Shown: one piece after another, positions 46,907-55,531 of the stretch
Position numbering within the stretch: position 1 is the stretch's first letter
Layout: every line of letters begins with the position of its first letter
Position numbers and translations under genes: made by a program
The notes under the pieces: model-generated
Databases searched by the model: none
The model's input: the letters and a program-made list of their open reading frames with translations, nothing else
Told to the model about the DNA's origin: nothing
Assembly: GCF_007997385.1 (NCBI RefSeq)
Contig: NZ_VOSC01000025.1
Span: 310,292 to 374,291, forward strand
Length of the DNA: 64,000 nt
Direction of reading: 5' to 3'
Source: Seonamhaeicola algicola
Lineage (GTDB): Bacteria > Bacteroidota > Bacteroidia > Flavobacteriales > Flavobacteriaceae

Positions 46907-47004
46907 AATTTGTAGTATAATTACTATATAAACCGATGTTTTTTTCTTAAAACAATAAGTTGTAATTGAAACATTTTTTATTCACCAAGGTTTTATAAAA
47001 GTTT

Positions 47005-47012
47005 TATCTTTG
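47005..47012 (+). promoter_or_regulatory. -7 promoter element of argS
   Basis: TATCTTTG matches TAnnTTTG exactly. The -33 region is a T-rich stretch without a clean TTTG. The predicted transcript starts about 15 bases before the argS ATG. Confidence 0.6.
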
Positions 47013-47033
47013 CCACCTAAAAAAGTACAGTAA

Positions 47034-48821
47034 ATGAATTTACAAGAAACCTTATTTAACCAAGTAAAGCAAGCCGTTTTAGCATCATATAACGTAGAAA
47101 TTGAAACTGTAGAGTTTCAGGCAACCCGTAAAGAGTTTGCAGGTGATATAACAGTAGTAGTTTTTCCTATGTTAAAATTTGTAAAAGGTAACCCAGTTCA
47201 AATTGGCGAAACTATTGGTGCTTATTTAGTTGATAATGTAGAGGATGTTAAAGCTTTTAATGTGGTTAAAGGGTTTTTAAATATTGAAATTAGTGATTCA
47301 TTTTACCTAAATTTTTTCAATGACATAAAAAACAATACAACTTACGGTTTTGTACAATCTAAAGCTAATAACAAAGCTGTAATGGTAGAGTATTCTTCGC
47401 CTAACACCAATAAACCATTGCATTTAGGCCATATTAGAAATAACCTTTTGGGTTATAGTGTTGCTGAAATTTTGAAGGCTAGCGGACAAAAAGTGTACAA
47501 AACGCAAATAATTAATGATAGGGGTATTCATATATGTAAAAGTATGTTGGCTTGGAAACGTTTTGGAAATGGTGAAACACCCAAAACTACAGGTTTAAAA
47601 GGAGATAAGTTAGTAGGTAACTATTACGTAAAGTTTGACCAAGAATATAAAAAAGAAATAGAGGCTTTAATTGCCAATGGTAAAAGTGAGGAAGATGCTA
47701 AAAAAAATGCACCTATTTTATTAGAAGCCCAAGAAATGCTACGTAAATGGGAAGCTGGTGATGCCGAAGTAGTTGCGCTGTGGGAAACAATGAATGGTTG
47801 GGTTTACAATGGTTTTAACCAAACTTATAAAAATTTAGGGGTAGATTTTGATACGCTTTATTACGAAAGTAACACCTATTTGTTAGGAAAAGAATTTGTA
47901 GCCGAAGGTTTAAAAACTAGCGTGTTTTATAAAAAAGAAGATGGCTCAGTTTGGTGCGATTTAACTGAAGACGGGCTTGATGAGAAAATTGTGCAACGTG
48001 CCGATGGAACTGCCGTTTACATGACACAAGATATTGGTACAGCTATTCAGCGTGTAAAAGATTTTCCTGATGTTACAGGCATGGTTTACACAGTAGGTAA
48101 CGAGCAAGATTACCACTTTCAGGTGTTATTTTTAATACTTAAGAAATTAGGATTTGATTGGGCTGAAAATTTATACCACTTAAGTTACGGCATGGTAGAT
48201 TTACCTAGCGGAAAAATGAAAAGCCGTGAAGGAACTGTTGTTGATGCCGATGATTTAATAGTTGAAATGGCTTCAACTGCCGAAGAGATTTCGAAAGAAT
48301 TAGGAAAACTTGAAGGCTACTCTGAAGAAGAAAAACAAGCGCTTTACAAAACCATTGGTTTAGGTGCACTTAAATATTATATTTTAAAAGTAGATCCTAA
48401 AAAACGTATTTTATTTGATCCTAAAGAATCAATTGATTTTCAAGGAAATACAGGGCCTTTTATTCAGTATACTTACGCAAGAATACAGTCTATATTAAGA
48501 AAAGCAAATGTGAATGATAGTGATGTTTTAAATACTTCAGAAGAGTTTTCATTACATGCTAAAGAAAAGGAGCTTTTAAAGCAAATACAGCAATTTCCAG
48601 AGGTAATTCAAAACGCAGCTGAGCAGCATAGTCCTGCAATAATTGCTAATTATACTTATGATTTAGTTAAAGAGTTCAATTCATTTTACCAAAACGTATC
48701 TATTTTAGGAGCCGACAATGAGGTTGAAAAAACGTTTAGAGTTCAGCTCTCAAAAACTGTAGCTAATACCATAAAAAATGCATTTAGTGTTTTGGGTATT
48801 AACGTGCCAGAAAGAATGTAA
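47034..48821 (+). CDS. argS: Arginine-tRNA ligase
   Basis: 595 residues. The class I signature HLGH in SSPNTNKPLHLGHIRNNLLG (residues 130-133) and the KMSKS counterpart GKMKSREGTVVDADDL are present. The N-terminal domain starts LFNQVKQAVLASYNVEIETV and the C-terminal anticodon-binding DALR domain ends in NTIKNAFSVLGINVPERM. It charges tRNA-Arg in the cytoplasm. The gene is separated from the divergent histidine kinase by a 462-bp spacer and ends at a terminator shared with the GH2 gene. Confidence 0.97.
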   Translation: MNLQETLFNQVKQAVLASYNVEIETVEFQATRKEFAGDITVVVFPMLKFVKGNPVQIGETIGAYLVDNVEDVKAFNVVKGFLNIEISDSFYLNFFNDIKNNTTYGFVQSKANNKAVMVEYSSPNTNKPLHLGHIRNNLLGYSVAEILKASGQKVYKTQIINDRGIHICKSMLAWKRFGNGETPKTTGLKGDKLVGNYYVKFDQEYKKEIEALIANGKSEEDAKKNAPILLEAQEMLRKWEAGDAEVVALWETMNGWVYNGFNQTYKNLGVDFDTLYYESNTYLLGKEFVAEGLKTSVFYKKEDGSVWCDLTEDGLDEKIVQRADGTAVYMTQDIGTAIQRVKDFPDVTGMVYTVGNEQDYHFQVLFLILKKLGFDWAENLYHLSYGMVDLPSGKMKSREGTVVDADDLIVEMASTAEEISKELGKLEGYSEEEKQALYKTIGLGALKYYILKVDPKKRILFDPKESIDFQGNTGPFIQYTYARIQSILRKANVNDSDVLNTSEEFSLHAKEKELLKQIQQFPEVIQNAAEQHSPAIIANYTYDLVKEFNSFYQNVSILGADNEVEKTFRVQLSKTVANTIKNAFSVLGINVPERM

Positions 48822-48840
48822 AAGCACAATAAGTTATAAA

Positions 48841-48867
48841 AAAACCAGAGTTATAACTCTGGTTTTT
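48841..48867. terminator. Bidirectional terminator between argS and the GH2 gene
   Basis: AAAACCAGAGTTA (48841-48853) and TAACTCTGGTTTT (48854-48866) form a perfect palindrome with A-runs on one side and T-runs on the other. It can stop transcription from both convergent genes. Confidence 0.88.
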
Positions 48868-48887
48868 TTATTTCATATAATTGTAAT

Positions 48888-51422
48888 TTATTCCATACTA
48901 ATATTAACTGTATCACTTGAACAGTTATTGGCACTTGCTGTTATTTCAACATTGCCCACTTTATCTTTTGCTTGAATTATTAATAAAATTTTACCATTAT
49001 GGGTTGTGCCTCTGTTTGATTGAAATTTCTCTACACTATTTTTCCATCCACTATCTACACCTAGTAATTTAGCTTCACCATTTATTGTGAATGTAATTTT
49101 TTTATCATCACTTTTTACTGGATTTCCATTATCATCAAATAATTCGGCTACAATATGTACAACATCATTGTTATTTGCTTTAATAGTTTTGGTGTCATAA
49201 GTAAGTTTAATTTTTGAAGCTTTTTTTGCAGTTATTAGCTGGGTTTCTATACTTTGCCCATTTTTTGTGCCTTTTGCAGTTAAAGTGCCTTCTTCATAAG
49301 GAATAGCCCATTTATAAATATTTCCAACGGTTTCGGTTAGTTTTTGTTTGCCAAGAGATTTCTTGTTTAAGAAAAGTTCAATATCATCACAATTTGAATA
49401 AATTTCGGTAACAACGGTTTCTCCGTCATTGTAATTCCAGTGTTCATTTACATCTTGCCAACGCCATAAATAGTGTTTCCAACCGTCTTTTTTCTTTTCT
49501 ATGAGTGCGTCTTTTTCAATTTTGTATAATGATTTATCTAAAGTTTGTGTAGCCATGTGTATCATAGGTTCATTTGTCCATAATGATTTCATCATAAAAT
49601 AAGAACCTTTTGGGAAACTAGCTGTATTTAACATGCCAGATGGTTGTACTCTTGTTGGCCACTCTTGCCTTATTTCTCCCATATAATCGGCACCCGTCCA
49701 TAAAAATGTACCAGCAATAAAAGGGCGCTCCATTATGGCTTTCCATTCATGGTATTGGGCAACATTTTCGGTGCCCATAATTGGTAAATTGGGGTAGTTT
49801 TTGTGTCCATAATCGTAAATAACCCTTCTGTAACTATAACCAATAATATCTAAAGCATCGGCGTAACCAGACTCGTAGCTAGACGAAGGTAAAATACAGT
49901 TGGCTATTACGGGGCGTGTGGTATCAATTTCTTTAGTCCATTTTGATAGTTTTTGTGCAGTTTTACCAATATCATATTTACCTCTGGGTAATGTTTTCAT
50001 GAGGTGTTTAATTTGATCTATTGAGTGTGGTGGTTCAGACCAAAAATAATTTCCTTGCCAAGTCATTTTGTCAAAAAATCCTGTTGAGGCTGCATTTCTT
50101 GGGTACGTCCATTCTATTTCGTTACCTATACTCCATTGAATAATAGAAGGGTGGTTACGGTGACTAAGCATAACGTTGGTTAAATCTTTTTTTGCCCACT
50201 CTTGAAAGTGTTCGCCATAACCTCGCGTAATATAGTCTGTGCTTTTTTCTTCCCATTTATTATATCTTTTGTCTTTTGGGTTATCCCATTCATCAAAAAA
50301 TTCATCTTGCATAAGCATACCCATTTCGTCACAAACTTCAAGCAAAACTTTTGAAGCGGGATTGTGCGAGCTTCTAATAGCATTACAGCCTCCGTCTTTT
50401 AGTATTTGTAGCCTGCGTTTCCATACGCCTTTTGGTACTGCAGTGCCAACTAAACCAACGTCATGATGTAAACAAACACCTTTAATTTTTATGTTTTCGC
50501 CATTTAAAAAGAAACCCTTATTAGCATCAAACTTTATGCTTCTTATACCAAAACGTGTTTTATGAGTATTAATAATAGTGTTATTTTTTTTTAGTGTGGT
50601 AACAGCTGTATATAAATTAGGTGTATTAATATCCCATAGTTTTGGTGTGTTTATTTCAACTTCTTGAGAAATGCTTTTGCTATTGTTTTGGGTTACTGTT
50701 ATGGTGTTTGTTGTGTTTGTAACTTGGTTTTTAGCTTCATCAAAAAATGTGGTAGTAACTTCAATGGTTTCATCTGTTTTAAAAGCATTTTCAATAGTTA
50801 CTTGTATATTTACGGTTGCTTTTTCTTTAGTAACTTTTGGAGTTGTTATAAAAGTGCCCCAAACCGGTATGTGTAGTTTTTTATTGGTTATTAAAGAAAC
50901 GTCTCTGTAAATACCCGCGCCTGTGTACCAGCGGCTATCAGCATACCTAGAGTGGTCTATTTTAACGGCTAGAACATTGTTTTTACCATTTTTGTTTAAA
51001 TATTTAGAAATTTCAAAATAAAATGGAGAATATCCGTAAGGGTGGAAACCTAATTTATGCCCATTTATAAAAATTGTAGAATTGTTGTAAACGCCGTCAA
51101 AAAGTACATAAACTAACTCGTCATTAGAAATTTGTTTATTGAAAGTTTTGGTATAATAGCCATAGCCTTCGCTTTTAATATAACCCGTTGCCCAAGCGTC
51201 TTTTCCTAATGATTTATCAAATTCCCCTTCAATAACCCAATCGTGGGGTAAGTTTACTGTTTTATATTGGTTATCTTTAATAGCACTGAAGTCAACTTCT
51301 TTTTCGCTTAAAAAAAACTTCCAATTTAAATTAAAGTTTTCACTAGGTGTTTTAGTTTCGTTTTTACTACACGCTAGAAGTAGTATAGATAGCATGTAAA
51401 TAATTAGATGTTTGTTGTTCAT
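48888..51422 (-). CDS. Glycoside hydrolase family 2 beta-galactosidase-like lipoprotein
   Basis: 844 residues. The lipobox is [11 protein letters not shown]. The GH2 sugar-binding domain ([24 protein letters not shown], then [13 protein letters not shown]) is followed by an Ig-like domain and the TIM barrel. WSIGNEIEW holds the catalytic acid/base Glu and [13 protein letters not shown] the likely nucleophile Glu. A DUF4982-like segment near residue 640 ([17 protein letters not shown]) and a C-terminal Ig-like domain complete it. The group includes beta-galactosidases; the exact substrate is open. It lies 120 bp downstream of the TonB receptor gene in the same direction. Confidence 0.88.
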   Translation of the reverse strand: MNNKHLIIYMLSILLLACSKNETKTPSENFNLNWKFFLSEKEVDFSAIKDNQYKTVNLPHDWVIEGEFDKSLGKDAWATGYIKSEGYGYYTKTFNKQISNDELVYVLFDGVYNNSTIFINGHKLGFHPYGYSPFYFEISKYLNKNGKNNVLAVKIDHSRYADSRWYTGAGIYRDVSLITNKKLHIPVWGTFITTPKVTKEKATVNIQVTIENAFKTDETIEVTTTFFDEAKNQVTNTTNTITVTQNNSKSISQEVEINTPKLWDINTPNLYTAVTTLKKNNTIINTHKTRFGIRSIKFDANKGFFLNGENIKIKGVCLHHDVGLVGTAVPKGVWKRRLQILKDGGCNAIRSSHNPASKVLLEVCDEMGMLMQDEFFDEWDNPKDKRYNKWEEKSTDYITRGYGEHFQEWAKKDLTNVMLSHRNHPSIIQWSIGNEIEWTYPRNAASTGFFDKMTWQGNYFWSEPPHSIDQIKHLMKTLPRGKYDIGKTAQKLSKWTKEIDTTRPVIANCILPSSSYESGYADALDIIGYSYRRVIYDYGHKNYPNLPIMGTENVAQYHEWKAIMERPFIAGTFLWTGADYMGEIRQEWPTRVQPSGMLNTASFPKGSYFMMKSLWTNEPMIHMATQTLDKSLYKIEKDALIEKKKDGWKHYLWRWQDVNEHWNYNDGETVVTEIYSNCDDIELFLNKKSLGKQKLTETVGNIYKWAIPYEEGTLTAKGTKNGQSIETQLITAKKASKIKLTYDTKTIKANNNDVVHIVAELFDDNGNPVKSDDKKITFTINGEAKLLGVDSGWKNSVEKFQSNRGTTHNGKILLIIQAKDKVGNVEITASANNCSSDTVNISME

Positions 51423-51447
51423 GTTTGTTTAGTTTAAGCATCAAATA

Positions 51448-51486
51448 TCTATAAGTATTATAAAAAATATTTATAATACTTATAGA
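51448..51486. repeat. Perfect AT-rich inverted repeat between the receptor and GH2 genes
   Basis: CTATAAGTATTATAAA (51449-51464) and TTTATAATACTTATAG (51470-51485) are exact inverted copies around AAATA, extended by one T-A pair. It lies in the 120-bp gap upstream of the GH2 gene, so it may be an operator or a weak terminator. Confidence 0.75.
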
Positions 51487-51542
51487 ATAAAACTTAACAA
51501 TAAATGTAAAAGCACAAATTTAACTTTAATAAAGCTATACAG

Positions 51543-53858
51543 TTAAAAATACACCCTAAAACTTACGTTTGGTGTAATGCCTAAAGATTCGTTTTCAATG
51601 GTATTAATATTACCGTCATTGTCACGTGTGTGGTATGTGTTTATTATGTTTTTTCTGTTTAAAATATTCCAAACAGAGGTGCCAATGGAGGCATAGGTAG
51701 TTCTTGAAAGATTAAATTTATAAGTTGCAGAGCAATCTGTTCTTAAATAATCTTTTAAGTTGCTATTATTTGGGCTTTTGTACACTATTGCGTTGCTTTG
51801 GTTTTGGGTTTCTGCAGGTTGCGTTGTGGGTTTTCCTGAGTTCCAGTTTACGCCCAAAGCCAATTTAAAATCATTAAAAGTATATGTGCCAGCAAACGTT
51901 ATGGCGTGCCTAATATTTGTGTTGTTAGGGAATTTTTTACCGTTATTTAAGTTTGAAAAGATATAATTATTATCACTAAATGAGTACGAAACCCATGTGC
52001 TAACTACATCATTAAATTGTTTGTTTAATAAAATATCAATGCCTTTAATTTCATAACTACCGGTGTCATTTACAAATTGATATTGGTTTTGAAAACCCTG
52101 ACTACGGGTTGTAATGCCATTAACCTTTTTTATATAAGTTTCGGCACTTGCCATAAAACCATTTTTTTTAAAATGAATACCAACCGATGCTTGTTTACTT
52201 TTTAAAACAGGAATATTAGTGTTGTTTGAAAGTACCCAACGGCGTTTTTCAATGCCTAAAAAATCATTTTGTAAATCTATAATTTGTGATGTGGTTTGAC
52301 TTTTATATTCGCCTAAAATTTCAAACCTAAAGTTATTTAAAAACCGTTGGCTAAAACTTAAACGCGGTTCAGCAAATAACATGCTAAATTTTTTAATATA
52401 ATTTAAACGTGTGCCAAATATTAGTTTGGTGTTTGCGCCGTATGATAATAAATTAGTTTCGGCATATACAGCATGGCTTCTTATAACTTCTTTTATATAA
52501 CTTCTAAAATTAGGGTTGTTTACATCTTCTAAATTACTAATGCCAACCTCGGTAAATTGGTAGCCACCATTAATTTTTAATTGGTTATTATGTGTGTAGT
52601 TTATATCAATTTTTGCAGCACCATCATATACTTCATTTTCTTGTACTAAGCGTTGGTTGTTTAAAATATCGTGGTTGGTGGCATCTAAATCATAGTTTGA
52701 AACATATATTAAAGCGGTTGTTTGTAGTTGGCTATTCCAGTCTTTTATATATGTTATACCTGCAGCCGTATTTTGCTGCCATAGCTTGCTGTTTAATACT
52801 TCGGGCCTGTTGTTTATGGTAGATTGTTCTTCATAATTCAACCTATTATTAACGTTTAAAGCATGAAAGCGAAGCTTATCTGTTTTTGAAATATCAAATA
52901 AGAATTTAGCCGAAATATCATAAAAATAAAATGATTCGTTTTGCGAAATGGTATTGGCGCCTTTGTTATTATTTGTAAAATCTGAATCTTGAAAAATACG
53001 CTTAAAATACTGATTGTAAGTACTGGTTTCAATAATATCGGTAACAGAACGACGTGTTGAAAGTTGTAATTCGGTATTTTTTGAAAGCGGAATTTTTGCA
53101 AAAATATCGGCATTTATAAAATTAACACCAGCACCAGTTTTAAACTCATTATCAATAGTATTGGGTAATTGCATGTCTATAACACTAGAAATACCATCGC
53201 CATACTTGGCACTTGACCCATTTTTATAGATGTTTATTTTTTTTGTTATATGCGGATTAAATGCGGAAATAAGTCCGAAAAAGTGCCCAGATTGATACAT
53301 TTTTATACCATCCCAAAGTATTAAGTTTTGGTCGTGTGTGCCGCCTCTAACATTTATATTTGATACGGTTTCATCTGTACTTAAAATACCCGGAAGCGCT
53401 TGTATAGTTTGTAAAACATCGGGTTCAATTAAACCAGGTAGAATACCAAAAGCTTCAGGTTTTATAGTAACAGTGCCGTCATTTAATTTTGTTAAACCAG
53501 TGGTAAGATAATTGCTTATTATAACTTCATCTAAATTTTGAACTCTAAAACTAGAGCGCTTTTTTTTTGCAGGTTTTATAACAATAAATCTATTGTTTAA
53601 AAGTTCAAAATTTAAATGCGTTTCTTTTTCAAGTGTATTTAAAGCATCTTTTAAGGTTGCATTGTTATTGGGTAATTTGGCTTGTTTGTTTAGTATTGTT
53701 TTATCAGCGTAAGAAAAACTAATGTTATATTTTTTTTCTAATGTGTTTAAAATTGCAGAAAGCGGTTGTTTTTCTTTTTGAATGTTTTGTGCTTTTAAGA
53801 TAAAAACATTTAAAAAAAACAAGAAAAAAGTAAGTGATAATAGCTGTTTACTGCGCAC
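51543..53858 (-). CDS. TonB-dependent outer membrane receptor with STN domain
   Basis: 771 residues. A signal peptide (LLSLTFFLFFLNVFILKAQ) precedes an STN (secretin/TonB N-terminal) domain (SAILNTLEKKYNISFSYADK, FELLNNRFIVIKPAK). A plug (IQALPGILSTDETVSNINVRGGTHDQNLILWDGIKM) and a beta barrel follow. An STN domain marks receptors that signal through an anti-sigma factor such as FecR. It overlaps the end of fecR by 11 bases, so the two are coupled. The ligand cannot be read from the sequence; siderophores and glycans are both known for this class. It is not a SusC: no carboxypeptidase-regulatory domain and no SusD follows. Confidence 0.9.
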   Translation of the reverse strand: MRSKQLLSLTFFLFFLNVFILKAQNIQKEKQPLSAILNTLEKKYNISFSYADKTILNKQAKLPNNNATLKDALNTLEKETHLNFELLNNRFIVIKPAKKKRSSFRVQNLDEVIISNYLTTGLTKLNDGTVTIKPEAFGILPGLIEPDVLQTIQALPGILSTDETVSNINVRGGTHDQNLILWDGIKMYQSGHFFGLISAFNPHITKKINIYKNGSSAKYGDGISSVIDMQLPNTIDNEFKTGAGVNFINADIFAKIPLSKNTELQLSTRRSVTDIIETSTYNQYFKRIFQDSDFTNNNKGANTISQNESFYFYDISAKFLFDISKTDKLRFHALNVNNRLNYEEQSTINNRPEVLNSKLWQQNTAAGITYIKDWNSQLQTTALIYVSNYDLDATNHDILNNQRLVQENEVYDGAAKIDINYTHNNQLKINGGYQFTEVGISNLEDVNNPNFRSYIKEVIRSHAVYAETNLLSYGANTKLIFGTRLNYIKKFSMLFAEPRLSFSQRFLNNFRFEILGEYKSQTTSQIIDLQNDFLGIEKRRWVLSNNTNIPVLKSKQASVGIHFKKNGFMASAETYIKKVNGITTRSQGFQNQYQFVNDTGSYEIKGIDILLNKQFNDVVSTWVSYSFSDNNYIFSNLNNGKKFPNNTNIRHAITFAGTYTFNDFKLALGVNWNSGKPTTQPAETQNQSNAIVYKSPNNSNLKDYLRTDCSATYKFNLSRTTYASIGTSVWNILNRKNIINTYHTRDNDGNINTIENESLGITPNVSFRVYF

Positions 53859-54747
53859 GCTTTAAAGTTATATTACCGTTATTATTGCTGTATGTTAATT
53901 GTAAAGGTAATGTAATAGATTTTAAAGCTACATCAATGTTGTTGTGTGTAAAACTGCCCGTAAAAAGCTCTGCAGAATTTACGCCAACAAGGGTAATATT
54001 AACATTATATTGCCTTTCAAACTCAGCAATAACTTGTTTGTATGGTAAACTTTTAAACTTACTTTCATTATTTAACCACGAAGGTGTTGTGTTACTTTCT
54101 TTTTGTTTAGCAATTTTTTTCCCATCAATAATTAAAAAACTGTCGCCAGGTTTTAATTTAGTTTCAATAGAATTAAAAGTAACACCAACTAACCCTTCGT
54201 AGCATATAACTTCAAAATAATTAGCTCTTTGTTTTACGTTAAATTGGGTGCCGTAAACAGTTACGGTGCCGGCTTCAGTTTTTACATTAAATGAAGCGCC
54301 TTTGGCCACTTTAAAAAAAGCTTCGCCTTGTAATTTAACTTCACGATTATTTTTCCATTTGCTTTTATTGTACACTAAAACAGATTTGGCATTTAAAAAC
54401 ACATTAGAAGCATCGGGCAATGCAACTTCGGTTTTTTGTGCCATATTAGTTGTAATAGTTGTGTTTAGTGTAGTTGTGTAATAATAAAGCCCAAAACAAA
54501 TGGTAATAATTGCGGCAGCGCGCATAAATGGTTTTATCCAGTTTTTTTGCGACTTTTTAGTTGTTTTTATGGTGTTAAGTACATTGTTTAATGCTTGTTT
54601 GTCATCAAAATTAGGAGCTTTAAAGGCTTTAATGTTAGTGTTTAATTGTATTAAATCATTATAGTCTTCAAGTTTTTTAAATGCTTGAAGTTCCTGATCA
54701 TTCAAATCATTATTTAACCATTTTAATATTAAAGCTTCTCTGTCCAT
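53848..54747 (-). CDS. fecR: FecR-type anti-sigma factor
   Basis: About 299 residues. A cytoplasmic N-terminal anti-sigma region (REALILKWLNNDLNDQELQAF) leads to a membrane helix (AAAIITICFGLYYYTTTL) and the periplasmic FecR domain (TEVALPDASNVFLNAKSVLVYN, GEAFFKVAKGASFNVKTEAG, GTQFNVKQRANYFEVICYEG). A DUF4974 C-terminal domain follows (VIAEFERQYNVNITL). It holds the sigma factor until the receptor signals. I chose the ATG at 54747, because the TTG at 54762 lies within the proposed ECF -10 element. Its own promoter precedes it, 94 bp after the sigma gene. Confidence 0.9.
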   Translation of the reverse strand: MDREALILKWLNNDLNDQELQAFKKLEDYNDLIQLNTNIKAFKAPNFDDKQALNNVLNTIKTTKKSQKNWIKPFMRAAAIITICFGLYYYTTTLNTTITTNMAQKTEVALPDASNVFLNAKSVLVYNKSKWKNNREVKLQGEAFFKVAKGASFNVKTEAGTVTVYGTQFNVKQRANYFEVICYEGLVGVTFNSIETKLKPGDSFLIIDGKKIAKQKESNTTPSWLNNESKFKSLPYKQVIAEFERQYNVNITLVGVNSAELFTGSFTHNNIDVALKSITLPLQLTYSNNNGNITLKRAQ

Positions 54748-54762
54748 TTTCTCTGTATTCAA

Positions 54763-54796
54763 TTATAAAACAAGTTACTTTTATTTTTTCCTACCC
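54763..54796 (-). promoter_or_regulatory. Candidate ECF-sigma promoter of fecR
   Basis: On the minus strand GGGTAGGA (54789-54796), 15 bp, TTGTTTTATAA (54763-54773). The same two words with the same spacing lie upstream of the divergent lipoprotein gene at 55465-55498. The words do not match the housekeeping consensus. Confidence 0.6.
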
Positions 54797-54856
54797 TTGT
54801 ATTTGTTTTTTTTCTAAGATTTAAATTTTTTAGTTTTTTGCTTACTAAAACTATCA

Positions 54857-55375
54857 CTACAACTCTTTAATGTCTTTTCGTAATTTTTCCAAAGCACCAT
54901 AAATACGTTTTTCTACCGCTTTTGTTGAAATACCTAGTATTTCGGCAATTTCTTTAAAACGCTTTCCTTCAATACGGTTCATTAAAAATGCAACGCGTTG
55001 TGGTTCGGTTAAGTTAGCCAAAGCCCTTTGTAATTTTTTATTGTATTCGTTTTCTTGCATTAAAAATTCAGGGCTTTCATTGGTGCTAAGCTTGGGTTTT
55101 GCTATTTGTTGGTGCTTTAAAACAACCTTTTGGTGTGCAACCTCATTGAGCATTAGGTTGTTAGCAGTGGTAAACAAAAAGCTTTTAGCTTTGTCTGGTG
55201 TTACTTTGCTGCAATTTTCCCAAAGTTTAACAAATGCCTCTTGGGTTTTGTCTTTTGGGTTTAAAAAATTGCCAAACTTATAGTATAGAAAATTGTGTAA
55301 ATCTGTGGCGTGTTTTTTAAAAATAGACGAAAAAATACGCTCTTCACAAATATTATCGCGTAGTTGTTTGCTCAT
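54857..55375 (-). CDS. RNA polymerase ECF sigma factor (FecI type)
   Basis: About 172 residues from the ATG at 55375 (a GTG at 55396 is the alternative). Region 2 runs IFSSIFKKHATDLHNFLYYKFGNFLNPKDKTQEAFVKLWENC. Region 4 is LTEPQRVAFLMNRIEGKRFKEIAEILGISTKAVEKRIYGALEKLRKDI, with the helix-turn-helix for the -35 element. There is no anti-sigma on the same transcript in front of it; fecR follows, and the TonB receptor follows fecR. The gene is divergent from the acidic lipoprotein gene, with 156 bp between the starts I chose. Confidence 0.92.
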   Translation of the reverse strand: MSKQLRDNICEERIFSSIFKKHATDLHNFLYYKFGNFLNPKDKTQEAFVKLWENCSKVTPDKAKSFLFTTANNLMLNEVAHQKVVLKHQQIAKPKLSTNESPEFLMQENEYNKKLQRALANLTEPQRVAFLMNRIEGKRFKEIAEILGISTKAVEKRIYGALEKLRKDIKEL

Positions 55376-55464
55376 TTTAAGTTTAGTTAATGCCACTAAA
55401 ATAAAGGTTTTAGCACTTTGTTTCAGGGTTTAAAATTAATTTTTTTGATTTTTTTTAACAAAAA

Positions 55465-55498
55465 GGGTAGGAGTTTTTAAACTTAAATTGTTTTATAA
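55465..55498 (+). promoter_or_regulatory. Candidate ECF-sigma promoter of the acidic lipoprotein gene
   Basis: GGGTAGGA (55465-55472), 15 bp, TTGTTTTATAA (55488-55498), identical in both words and spacing to the site upstream of fecR. The predicted transcript starts just before the frame, which supports the ATG at 55532 rather than the one at 55508. Confidence 0.6.
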
Positions 55499-55531
55499 CC
55501 AAAAGCTATGTGTAACCCAAAATTAAATACT

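Larger units (their letters stand above)
46572..47033. other. Gene-free stretch between the histidine kinase and argS
   Basis: 462 bp between divergent starts. No supported gene: the short frame 46507-46743 has no family features. It holds a small hairpin CAAGTA-AAAA-TACTTG (46663-46678), a block of degenerate AAAAAATCG-type words (46780-46855), the long inverted repeat at 46861-46906 and the argS promoter near 47005. Confidence 0.7.

Noticed and set aside
50239-50910. Frames antisense to the GH2 gene
   Set aside because: They have no domain features and follow the codon pattern of the strong GH2 gene on the other strand.
54748-54762. FecR start at the TTG at 54762
   Set aside because: It overlaps the proposed -10 element of the gene's own promoter; the ATG at 54747 follows directly.
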